5,297 bases of DNA from Planctomycetaceae bacterium (GTDB lineage Bacteria > Planctomycetota > Planctomycetia > Pirellulales > Pirellulaceae): NCBI GenBank assembly GCA_022614795.1, contig JAKEHX010000601.1:1-5297 (forward strand), given 5' to 3'. Positions 1-5,297 of this stretch are shown here, piece by piece. The notes beneath the pieces were generated by a model. The model did no database searches and had not been told where the DNA came from. It saw only the letters and a list, made by a program, of their open reading frames with translations. Position numbers and translations under genes: made by a program. Numbering within the stretch: position 1 is the stretch's first letter; the number at the start of each line of letters is the position of its first letter.

Positions 1-101
1 AGAGGTTGTGAATCTTTCGTAGCTGAAGTCGCCAGACTTCAGGTTTTTCCGCGGATTCGGAACTCTGGCGAGTTCCGCTACGGGATTCATTCACAACCTC
101 T
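1..101. repeat. Inverted dimer of two REP-like hairpins with 13-bp terminal inverted repeats
   Basis: Bases 1-13 (AGAGGTTGTGAAT) are the exact reverse complement of 89-101. Inside each end lies a hairpin unit preceded by CGTAG (18-22, and 78-82 on the minus strand). Unit 1 has stem CTGAAGTC (23-30), loop GCCA (31-34) and stem GACTTCAG (35-42). Unit 2, read on the minus strand, has stem CGGAACTC (70-77 as its complement arm), loop GCCA and stem GAGTTCCG (58-65). The two stems differ at two positions, and both differences are compensated on the opposite arm (T-A to G-C, and G-C to C-G). The spacer 43-57 includes the palindrome CCGCGG. The arrangement resembles a bacterial interspersed mosaic element made of two inverted REP units. 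No transposase is encoded here. The left boundary is the window edge, so the element may extend further. It lies downstream of metF and codes for nothing. Confidence 0.8.
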
Positions 102-125
102 AAGTACCAAGTACTAAGTTCTAAG
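102..125. repeat. Short 7-bp tandem repeat (AAGTACC/AAGTACT/AAGTTCT)
   Basis: Three degenerate 7-bp units occupy 102-108, 109-115 and 116-122, followed by a partial AAG at 123-125. The consensus is AAGTNCY. The last bases (121-125) are also the outer arm of the neighbouring palindrome, so the two repeats are interlocked. The same period of seven occurs in the unrelated ATTTCAG array in front of metF. Confidence 0.65.
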
Positions 126-151
126 CGGCAGGCTGGAAGCCTGCCACTTAG
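121..151. repeat. 31-nt palindrome containing the metF stop codon
   Basis: The outer arms CTAAG (121-125) and CTTAG (147-151) pair. A single C/A mismatch (126/146) follows, then the inner stem GGCAGGCT (127-134), loop GGA (135-137) and AGCCTGCC (138-145). The metF stop codon, TAA on the minus strand at 150-148, lies wholly inside the right-hand arm. A transcript of metF would form this strong GC-rich hairpin right at its stop codon. There is no T-run after it on the minus strand, so it is not a classical intrinsic terminator, although it could stabilise the 3' end or cause pausing. It matches the general form of a dispersed planctomycete-type repeat, which is my recollection and not a search result. 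Confidence 0.75.
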
Positions 152-1002
152 GGCCGCTGGATCGCGCTGAGCACGGCCGCGGTTGCGGGGGACTTGTTGA
201 GGACGTAGAAGTGCAGGCCGGGGACGCCGGCGTCGATCAGCTCCTGCACCTGCCGCGTCGCCTGGCGGACGCCGACGGCGAATTGCCACTGGGGGTCGTC
301 CTTCTGCGACAGCTCGGCGACGAAGTCTTCCGGCAGGCATGCTTTGCACAGCGTCGTGATCCGCTGGATTTGCGAGAGGTTGGTGACCGGCAAGATGCCC
401 GGAATGATGGGAGCGGCGATGCCCAGCTCGCGGCAGCGGCCCTCGAAGCGGAAAAAGTCGGCGTTGTCGTAGAAGAGCTGCGTGATCACGACGTGGCCGC
501 CGGCCGCGACTTTGCGGACGAGGTTCTCGAGGTCGGCCTGGGGGCTGACTGCTTCCTGGTGCGTTTCGGGGTAGCCGGCCACGGCGATGCCAAAGGCGGG
601 AAATTCGCGGCTGATGAGCGCGACGAGCTCGCTGGCGTAGCGCAGGCCCCCTGCGGTTTGCCGAAACGCCGTTTCCCCTTTGGGAGGGTCGCCCCGGAGG
701 GCCACGATGTTCTCAACGCCGCGGGCCCGCGCTTCGGCCAGGTATCCGCGGAGGTCGTCAACCGTCGAACCGACGCACGTCAAGTGCGACGCCACGCGCA
801 CGCCAAACCGCTGGCGGACCTGCTGGGTGATTTCGAGGGTCTTGTCCCGGGTCGAGCCGCCGGCGCCGTAGGTGCACGTGATGACGTCGGGGGCGAACGC
901 CATCAGGTGCTGCACGCTGTCGTACATGGCCGCTTCGCCCGCGGCGCTCTTGGGCGGGAACAGCTCGAAGGAGAGGTTGAAGCGGCGAGACGGGTAGAAC
1001 AT
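148..1002 (-). CDS. metF: Methylenetetrahydrofolate reductase
   Basis: This cytoplasmic flavoenzyme reduces 5,10-methylene-tetrahydrofolate to 5-methyl-tetrahydrofolate, the methyl donor for methionine synthase. The 284 residues match the single-domain bacterial MetF TIM barrel over its full length, and the size is normal. Visible landmarks are SFELFPP (11-17, with Glu13 equivalent to the catalytic Glu28 of E. coli MetF), TYGAGGS (44-50), HLTC (73-76), NIVALRGDPP (98-107, with Asp105 equivalent to the FAD-contacting Asp120), GYPETHQEA (143-151), TQLFYD (174-179), PGILPVTN (201-208) and HFYVLN (264-269). The ATG at 1002-1000 is the only workable start. SFELFPP begins ten codons later, and an in-frame TGA lies 15 bases upstream of the ATG (1020-1018). 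No Shine-Dalgarno sequence is present; the leader is instead a 7-bp tandem repeat. The stop lies inside a palindrome. The kinase gene ends 87 bp upstream on the same strand, so co-transcription is possible. Confidence 0.96.
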   Translation of the reverse strand: MFYPSRRFNLSFELFPPKSAAGEAAMYDSVQHLMAFAPDVITCTYGAGGSTRDKTLEITQQVRQRFGVRVASHLTCVGSTVDDLRGYLAEARARGVENIVALRGDPPKGETAFRQTAGGLRYASELVALISREFPAFGIAVAGYPETHQEAVSPQADLENLVRKVAAGGHVVITQLFYDNADFFRFEGRCRELGIAAPIIPGILPVTNLSQIQRITTLCKACLPEDFVAELSQKDDPQWQFAVGVRQATRQVQELIDAGVPGLHFYVLNKSPATAAVLSAIQRP

Positions 1003-1049
1003 TTCAGATTTCAGATTTCAGATTTCAGATTTCAGATTTCAGATTGCAG
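1001..1049. repeat. ATTTCAG heptanucleotide tandem array in the metF leader
   Basis: Six perfect copies of ATTTCAG (1001-1042) are followed by one variant, ATTGCAG (1043-1049). On the metF strand this reads as repeated CTGAAAT. The last unit supplies the A and T of the metF ATG, and a single following G completes the codon. Because seven is not a multiple of three, a long run of the unit reads through all frames, and on the metF strand it contains a TGA every 21 bases. The array is therefore untranslated leader. The remaining gap to the kinase stop (1050-1089) holds an AT-rich patch, AAGATAAAAT on the minus strand (1063-1054). It could act as a -10 element, but I see no convincing -35. Confidence 0.9.
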
Positions 1050-1089
1050 GCGAATTTTATCTTAATCGGCGGCCTCGGAATCGTCTCGG

Positions 1090-2124
1090 TCAGTTGGGCG
1101 GCGTGAGCAAACGGGCGAGGATTTCGTCGAGCCGCTTCTGGATAGGCGGGAGCGGGCCCATGTCGCGGCGCTCCACGTAGAGCCAGCGGAGCCAGTTGAG
1201 GCCGCCGAGCACCAGACCCGAGTGATCCAAGAGGTCAATGAGCCGGCGATCGTGGTCAGTGAGTGGGCGGAGCTGAGCGTAGGCGGCCAGGGCGAATTGG
1301 CGCTGGGGTTGATCGTCGCCGACGAGACTGCCAACCAGGCGCGCGACGTCGGCCAGCGGAGTGTCGATTCGCAAGGCCCCGAAATCGACCAGCCCGCTCA
1401 CGTTGTCACCGGTAAAGAGCACGTGGTCGTGATGGATGTCGCGAATCGCGGGCGAAAGCGGAAGTGCATGGCCGCTGGCAAATTCGAGCGGGCCAAGCAG
1501 CGGCGAGAGACGATCGCGCGTAAGCGCCAGGACGCGGCTGGCCCGCAAGTCAAGTGCGGCATCCAGACCGGCGAGCACGGCGGATGTGATGCGGTCCAAG
1601 TCGCCGCTTAATAGGTGCTGAACTTGCTCAAGGCGGTCGCTGATGGCCGGCACTGGTCCGGGTAGCTGCTGGTAACGTCCGGCGACGTCATGAAATCGGG
1701 CGAGCGCCCGCATCGCGGCGGCCAGCCGCTCGCGGGTGGGATGGGCGTGATAGTCGGCAGTGCCGGGGAGCCAGGGGGCCAGATCCCAAAGGCCGCCACC
1801 CGGACTGTGGACAAGCGAGACGCTTGTCCTACGGGCGAGTGGCAATGGCGTCGGCACGAAATCGATCCCGCCTGCCGCCACATGCGTAAGGATTTTGTGG
1901 ATGAAGCGGAGGCGCTCGGGGTCGGTTCCGGCTGGCCAGCGGCGGAGGCAATAGAGCCGCGGCGAAGTTGCCATACTTGCGCCGAGCCCGGTGCGGCCTT
2001 CCGCCTGAACCCGCCACAGCGACGAACCGCTCCAGCCGCCGGCATTGTCGAGCGGCTCGATGCGGCGGACCGTATCGAGCGCCAGAAACTCGGCGAGGAC
2101 GGGCCGCGGATCGGAAAGTTCCAT
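1090..2124 (-). CDS. Kinase of the aminoglycoside phosphotransferase / choline kinase superfamily, substrate unknown
   Basis: The protein has 344 residues, is probably cytoplasmic, and shows no signal peptide or membrane segment. A glycine-rich nucleotide loop is visible at 27-39 (NAGGWSGSSLWRV). It is followed by LYCLRRWP (57-64), where the usual ATP-binding lysine appears to be replaced by arginine, and by a hinge-like LWDLAPWLPG (112-121). The catalytic loop RDIHHDHVLF (228-237) aligns with HGDLHPGNVL of typical members. On that alignment Asp229 is the catalytic base, and the metal-binding Asn is replaced by His234. VDFG (246-249) provides the second metal-binding Asp247, and ADVARLV (258-264) matches the family's downstream DLA helix. 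The family (PF01636-like) phosphorylates small hydroxyl compounds such as antibiotics, choline, homoserine or sugars; nothing here selects among them. A dispersed palindrome encodes residues 99-106. The ATG at 2124 has no Shine-Dalgarno sequence. The gene lies 87 bp upstream of metF and is divergent from the protease gene. Confidence 0.82.
   Translation of the reverse strand: MELSDPRPVLAEFLALDTVRRIEPLDNAGGWSGSSLWRVQAEGRTGLGASMATSPRLYCLRRWPAGTDPERLRFIHKILTHVAAGGIDFVPTPLPLARRTSVSLVHSPGGGLWDLAPWLPGTADYHAHPTRERLAAAMRALARFHDVAGRYQQLPGPVPAISDRLEQVQHLLSGDLDRITSAVLAGLDAALDLRASRVLALTRDRLSPLLGPLEFASGHALPLSPAIRDIHHDHVLFTGDNVSGLVDFGALRIDTPLADVARLVGSLVGDDQPQRQFALAAYAQLRPLTDHDRRLIDLLDHSGLVLGGLNWLRWLYVERRDMGPLPPIQKRLDEILARLLTPPN
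1809..1829. repeat. Perfect 9-bp-stem palindrome inside the kinase coding sequence
   Basis: GGACAAGCG (1809-1817), the three-base spacer AGA (1818-1820) and CGCTTGTCC (1821-1829) form a perfect inverted repeat. On the minus strand it is preceded by CGTA (1833-1830), the same lead found in front of the hairpins at 1-101. It is translated in frame as kinase residues 99-106 (RTSVSLVH, the first and last codons only partly in the stem). It falls in the stretch between PTPLPLA and the hinge LWDLAPW, where a strand and turn are expected. I recall this palindrome as a common dispersed intergenic repeat in planctomycetes, which would make it an insertion into a gene; that needs a genome search. Confidence 0.8.
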
Positions 2125-2231
2125 GTGGTTATCGTATCGCCAGAGCCGCCATGAACATTAACGCCTGCCCAGGCCACAAATCCTTGGGGCAATCCGCAAA
2201 GTCAACGCAGCCGTCACAATCCACCCCCATC

Positions 2232-2260
2232 GTGGCAAATCCTATAAACTGGGGTATATT
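2232..2260 (+). promoter_or_regulatory. Candidate sigma-70-type promoter for the metalloprotease gene
   Basis: GTGGCA (2232-2237, 4 of 6 to TTGACA), a 17-bp spacer and TATATT (2255-2260, 5 of 6 to TATAAT) lie in the most AT-rich part of the divergent intergenic region. Initiation near 2267 would leave a leader of about 100 bases before the ATG at 2367. The same patch contains TATAAA at 2243-2248. I found no equally good promoter facing the kinase gene. Confidence 0.35.
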
Positions 2261-2315
2261 TGACGAGCTTGCCAGCCCAGACCGGATGACCCCCTCTCCC
2301 ACGATTGACCTTCCC

Positions 2316-2336
2316 CCGGCAGCGACGAGTTGCCGG
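2316..2336 (+). promoter_or_regulatory. Possible leader hairpin upstream of the metalloprotease start
   Basis: CCGGCA (2316-2321) and TGCCGG (2331-2336) form a 6-bp GC-rich stem with a 9-nt loop, 30 bases before the ATG. An imperfect direct repeat follows (TCTAG then TTTGC-like, about 2339-2365). There is no T-tract, and no known riboswitch or operator pattern is recognised. A stem of this size can arise by chance. Confidence 0.25.
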
Positions 2337-2366
2337 TTCTCTAGTTTTGCTCTAGCGAGTTTGCCC

Positions 2367-5036
2367 ATGTCTTTGCGCGCTATCGCATTTGCGCTCGTTT
2401 CCATCTGCACCCTCACCCCGGCGGTGCTGGCCCAAACCGGCGGCAACCCCTCGCCGATGAACACGGGCGGATCGTCTTCCGGTTCGGGCGAGCGGCCCTC
2501 GGCGCCGACTCCGCCATACACGGCGGCCCTCAAGGACACGAAGACCGAATCGGGGCTCTTGACGCTGCACCACAAGAGCAACGGCGTGATCGTCGAGTTG
2601 ATGCCTGGCGACTATGGATCGGAATTCATCATGCTGACCGCCATCAGCCGCGGCATTGCCCAGGGCATGATCCTGGGTGGCATGACGTGGGGGGACGACT
2701 CGGTCTGGCAGTTCCGCAAGGTGGGGGACAACGTGCACATCGTCCGCCGCAACGTGCGGTTCAAGGCCGACGCGAATTCGCCCGAATCGAAGGCGGTTTA
2801 TAACGCCTACACCGACAGCGTGCTCTTCAGCCTGCCGGCGAACATCAAGGGCCCCAAGGGGGGCGACCTGGTCGATCTGACGCCGGTGTTCATGAGCGAC
2901 CTGCCGCAGATCAGCATGGAGCTGCCGGGATTCCAGTTTTCGTCGCAGAAATCGATGATCGCCAAGGTCCGGGCCTTTCCGGAAAACGTGGAGCTGGAAG
3001 TCGCGGCGACGTATGCCTCGGGAGGCCAGGCGCGGCTCGATACGGTGGCCGATTCGCGCGGCGTCACGATCAACGTCCACTACTCGATCACCAAGGTGCC
3101 GCAGACCGGCTATCAGCCGCGATTGGCCGACGATCGCGTGGGCTATTTCCTGACGGTCGTGAAGGACTATTCGAGCAAGGCGACCCGCGACCAGTTCATC
3201 CGCTACATCAACCGCTGGGATCTCCAGAAGGCCGACGCCAGCGCGGCGGTTTCGCCCCCAAAGAAGCCGATCGTGTTCCACATCGAGAAGACGGTGCCGT
3301 TCAAGTACCGCAAGGCAATTTACGACGGCATTTACGAGTGGAATAAGGCCTTTGAGAAGGCGGGCTTTACCAACGCCGTCGAGGTGCACCAGCAGCTCGA
3401 CAACGACGATCGCGATCCCGAGGACGTGCGCTACAACTTCTACCGCTGGATCACTTCGGACGCCGGCTTTGCGATCGGGCCCAGCCGCGTGAATCCGTAC
3501 ACGGGGCAGATTCTCGACGCCGACATCCTGTTCGACGCCGGCTTTTTGTCGAGCTGGAAGGAGCAGTACGAGACGTTTACGCCCCCCACGGCCGCCGAGC
3601 TGACGGGCGACGCACTGCCGATCGGCTCGACGGCAAAGCCCGCCGGACAAGTGCTCTTTGTTCCGCGGCAGATCCGCCACGACCAATGCATGCTGGGCTA
3701 TGGCATGCCGCGGCAGTTGGCGTTCGGTTCGGCGGCGATCGAGGCCTATGCGGCCGACAGCAAGCTCTCGGCTGAAAACCTGGAGAAGCTGATCCAGCAG
3801 GGGCTCAAGGAAGTGACCATGCACGAAGTGGGTCACACGCTCGGCCTGCGCCACAATTTCAAGGCCAGCAAGTGGCTGAGCCTGAAGGACCTGAACGATC
3901 CGGCGAAGGGGAAGGACGGCCTGGTCGCGTCGGTGATGGACTATTCGCCGGTGAACATCGTCGCCAAGGGGCAGACGCAAGGCGATTATTACACGACGAC
4001 GCTCGGGCCGTATGACTACTGGGCGATCGAATACGGATATAAACCCGGGTCGTCCGACGACTTGAAGAAGATTGCGTCGCGCTCGGGCGAGCCGGCGCTT
4101 CAGTATGCGACCGACGAAGACACTTCGGGCAACGACCCCGATCCCGACAGCAACCGCTGGGACCTGGGCTCCGAGCCGATGGAATATGCGAAGTCGCGGG
4201 CCCAGATCGTGCAGGAGATGATTCCGGGCCTCATCGACCGGACGGCGAAGGAGGGGGAGGATTATTATCAGGCCCGCCGCACGTTCCAGATTCTGCTCAA
4301 CGAGTATGCGGAGAGCATGTACTTTGTCTCGCGCTACGTGGGGGGCCTGAAGACCTCGCGCACCCACAAGGGAGACAAGGACGGCCGGCCGCCGATCACA
4401 CTGGTCGATGTCAAGGTGCAGCGCGACGCGCTGGGCCTGCTGGAAGAGAACCTCTTCAACGACAAGCCGTTCCAGTTTCCGCCGGAGCTTTATAACCAGC
4501 TGGGCTTCACGAATTGGCTGCACTGGGGCATCGACCTGCCGCCGAACTACCGGAAGGACTTCGGCATGCACGACTTCGTGCTTCGGGCCCAGAACCAGGT
4601 GCTCAATCAGTTCCTGTCGGCCACGACGCTGCGGCGGATGCACGACGCGGAGCTCCGGGCCCCTTCTGAAGCCGACGTGCTCACGACGGCCGAGTTGATC
4701 CAACGGCTGACGAAGGTGGTGTTCAGCGAAGTCGAATCGACGAAGGAGGGGGACTATTCGCTCCGCAAGCCGGCGATCAGCAGCCTGCGGCGCAATCTCC
4801 AGCGTTCGTACCTGCGGCAGCTTTCGAGCCTGGCCCTGGGCCAGACCGGCGCGCCGCAGGACTGCCAGACCGTGGCCTACGCGGAGCTGACGAACCTCCA
4901 GCAGCGGATCAAGAGCCTGCTCGACAACCAGCCGGTGGCCAGCAAGCTCGACGCCTACAGCCGGTCCCACTTGCAGGAATCTGCGGCGCGGATCGGGAAG
5001 GTGGTGGAGGCGAAGATTGAGTTGCCGGCGCCGTAG
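2367..5036 (+). CDS. Secreted zinc-dependent metalloprotease (DUF5117/DUF4953 type, metzincin motif)
   Basis: The product has 889 residues. Residues 1-22 are a signal peptide: Arg4, a hydrophobic stretch 5-18, and a cleavage site AVLA|QT after residue 22. No lipobox is present. A flexible Gly/Ser/Pro linker (24-50) leads to a short domain resembling DUF5118 and a beta-rich DUF5117-like region (about 60-290). The catalytic DUF4953-like domain follows. HEVGHTLGLRH (486-496) is a complete HExxHxxGxxH zinc site: His486, His490 and His496 bind zinc, Glu487 is catalytic, and VMDYS (523-527) is the Met-turn. An Asp-rich stretch (583-600) may bind calcium (inference). The basic helical C-terminus (about 797-889) is typical of the family. 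It probably cleaves proteins in the periplasm or outside the cell; the substrate is unknown. The frame stays open upstream to 1968, but ATG 2367 is preferred because it places the signal peptide at the N-terminus. No Shine-Dalgarno sequence is visible. The gene stands alone and ends at a terminator. Confidence 0.92.
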   Translation: MSLRAIAFALVSICTLTPAVLAQTGGNPSPMNTGGSSSGSGERPSAPTPPYTAALKDTKTESGLLTLHHKSNGVIVELMPGDYGSEFIMLTAISRGIAQGMILGGMTWGDDSVWQFRKVGDNVHIVRRNVRFKADANSPESKAVYNAYTDSVLFSLPANIKGPKGGDLVDLTPVFMSDLPQISMELPGFQFSSQKSMIAKVRAFPENVELEVAATYASGGQARLDTVADSRGVTINVHYSITKVPQTGYQPRLADDRVGYFLTVVKDYSSKATRDQFIRYINRWDLQKADASAAVSPPKKPIVFHIEKTVPFKYRKAIYDGIYEWNKAFEKAGFTNAVEVHQQLDNDDRDPEDVRYNFYRWITSDAGFAIGPSRVNPYTGQILDADILFDAGFLSSWKEQYETFTPPTAAELTGDALPIGSTAKPAGQVLFVPRQIRHDQCMLGYGMPRQLAFGSAAIEAYAADSKLSAENLEKLIQQGLKEVTMHEVGHTLGLRHNFKASKWLSLKDLNDPAKGKDGLVASVMDYSPVNIVAKGQTQGDYYTTTLGPYDYWAIEYGYKPGSSDDLKKIASRSGEPALQYATDEDTSGNDPDPDSNRWDLGSEPMEYAKSRAQIVQEMIPGLIDRTAKEGEDYYQARRTFQILLNEYAESMYFVSRYVGGLKTSRTHKGDKDGRPPITLVDVKVQRDALGLLEENLFNDKPFQFPPELYNQLGFTNWLHWGIDLPPNYRKDFGMHDFVLRAQNQVLNQFLSATTLRRMHDAELRAPSEADVLTTAELIQRLTKVVFSEVESTKEGDYSLRKPAISSLRRNLQRSYLRQLSSLALGQTGAPQDCQTVAYAELTNLQQRIKSLLDNQPVASKLDAYSRSHLQESAARIGKVVEAKIELPAP

Positions 5037-5073
5037 AGTGCGTTTCCCCGCCGTGAGACAGCGATTCGATTGC

Positions 5074-5098
5074 AGAGGGCCATTCATGGCCCTTTTTC
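5074..5098 (+). terminator. Intrinsic terminator after the metalloprotease gene
   Basis: AGGGCCA (5076-5082), loop TTCA and TGGCCCT (5087-5093) form a 7-bp GC-rich stem. It runs directly into TTTTTCT (5093-5099) and can be extended by A-T and G-T pairs at its base. The structure starts 37 bases after the TAG stop at 5034-5036. Stem, loop and T-run are all of canonical form, so this gene is probably transcribed as its own unit. Confidence 0.85.
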
Positions 5099-5100
5099 TG

Positions 5101-5297
5101 GTTGCAGAAGCGGGCGGCTTAGTTTTGTATGCCACGTGAAATGAAGGTAAATCTCGCTGTAGTAGTTGTGTGACACGGTGCACTCTCCTGGGGCTGAAGC
5201 CACGGCTTACGCATCGATTTCGGAGTCTGCTAGCTGCACAATTTCCGCTGATTTTTCGACAAACTGCGATGCACGCCGCCGAATCGCGGCGCACTCG
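5101..5297. other. Non-coding tail of the window, no gene recognised
   Basis: I see no credible coding region or RNA gene here. Short open stretches have no recognisable product. Besides the GGGGCTGAAG-containing repeat listed separately, a hairpin occurs at the very end: CGCCGC (5274-5279), loop CGAATC (5280-5285) and GCGGCG (5286-5291). Any gene to the right begins beyond the window. Confidence 0.5.
5191..5211. repeat. Probable dispersed repeat unit with alternating GGCT/AGCC arms
   Basis: GGCT (5192-5195), AGCC (5198-5201) and GGCT (5204-5207) can pair in two mutually exclusive ways: 5192-5195 with 5198-5201, or AAGC (5197-5200) with GCTT (5205-5208). On the minus strand the unit begins CGTAAGCC and continues GGCTTCAG. 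This gives it the CGTA lead and CTTCAG-type end seen in the first hairpin of the element at 1-42. The stem is much weaker than in the other repeats, so membership of the same class rests on the shared ends and on my recollection of this unit as recurrent in planctomycete genomes. Confidence 0.45.

Noticed and set aside
121..151. Classical intrinsic terminator for metF
   Set aside because: The hairpin is strong, but no T-run follows it on the metF strand (the next bases read CTTAGAACTTAG), and it starts within the stop codon.
1..151. CRISPR array
   Set aside because: The repeats are inverted, diverged and few, without regular unique spacers or cas genes.
211..1065. 284-codon plus-strand frame opposite metF, with a C-terminal repeated FQISDFR peptide
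   Set aside because: It is a shadow of metF. The repeated peptide is simply the ATTTCAG array translated.
1003..1089. Methionine-related riboswitch (SAM or cobalamin type) ahead of metF
   Set aside because: The 87-bp gap is too short and mostly occupied by the 7-bp repeat, with no conserved riboswitch core visible.
1608..2192. Other open frames overlapping the kinase gene on both strands
   Set aside because: They lack any motif, while the chosen frame carries the glycine loop, catalytic loop and DFG of a known superfamily.
1968..2366. Upstream extension of the metalloprotease frame to an ATG at 1968 (133 extra residues), or starts at 2151 and 2286
   Set aside because: The extension overlaps the kinase gene on the other strand, is rich in Arg/Ala/Pro with no family similarity, and would bury a clear signal peptide. 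The ATG at 2367 places it at the N-terminus.
2367..2432. Lipoprotein signal in the metalloprotease N-terminus (Cys14)
   Set aside because: The residues before Cys14 (VSI) do not fit a lipobox and the cysteine lies inside the hydrophobic core. A standard AVLA|Q cleavage site is present.
4408..4698. 96-codon plus-strand frame inside the metalloprotease gene
   Set aside because: It is an alternative frame of Ser/Arg/Cys-rich low-complexity sequence with no homology signal.
2352..5294. 980-codon open frame on the minus strand opposite the metalloprotease
   Set aside because: Its composition is dominated by Arg, Val, Leu and His, as expected from the antisense of a GC-rich gene. It shows no motif, and the opposite strand encodes a family-matching protease across almost its full length.

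Overview
The window looks like chromosome from a GC-rich planctomycete, probably near the Pirellulales. This is inferred from three things: dispersed short palindromes and heptanucleotide tandem repeats of a kind I associate with those genomes, genes with no visible Shine-Dalgarno sequence, and a large exported DUF5117/DUF4953-type metalloprotease. No rRNA or other taxonomic marker is present, so the assignment is tentative.

Layout. Bases 1-147 hold three stacked repeat structures: an inverted dimer of two hairpins (1-101), a 7-bp tandem repeat (102-125), and a 31-nt palindrome (121-151) that contains the metF stop codon. On the minus strand follow metF (148-1002, methylenetetrahydrofolate reductase) and, upstream of it, a kinase of the aminoglycoside phosphotransferase/choline kinase type (1090-2124). 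The 87-bp gap between them carries seven copies of a 7-bp repeat (1001-1049), which abuts and partly forms the metF start codon. A 242-bp divergent intergenic region (2125-2366) has one plausible promoter. Reading rightward, 2367-5036 encodes an 889-residue secreted metzincin-like zinc metalloprotease with an intact HExxHxxGxxH motif. It is followed by a convincing intrinsic terminator (5074-5098) and about 200 bp with no gene but with further palindromes.

Function. The kinase and metF lie on the same strand and could share a transcript. Nothing in the sequences ties their functions together, since the kinase substrate is unknown. The metalloprotease is a separate, apparently single-gene unit acting outside the cytoplasm. 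I see no defence system, mobile element with its own transposase, CRISPR array or RNA gene.

The most interesting content is the repeat layer. At least four short palindromes have different stem sequences but a common plan (CGTA or similar lead, 8-9 bp stem, 3-4 nt loop). Two of them show compensatory base changes. One lies in frame inside the kinase gene and is translated, and another supplies the metF stop codon.
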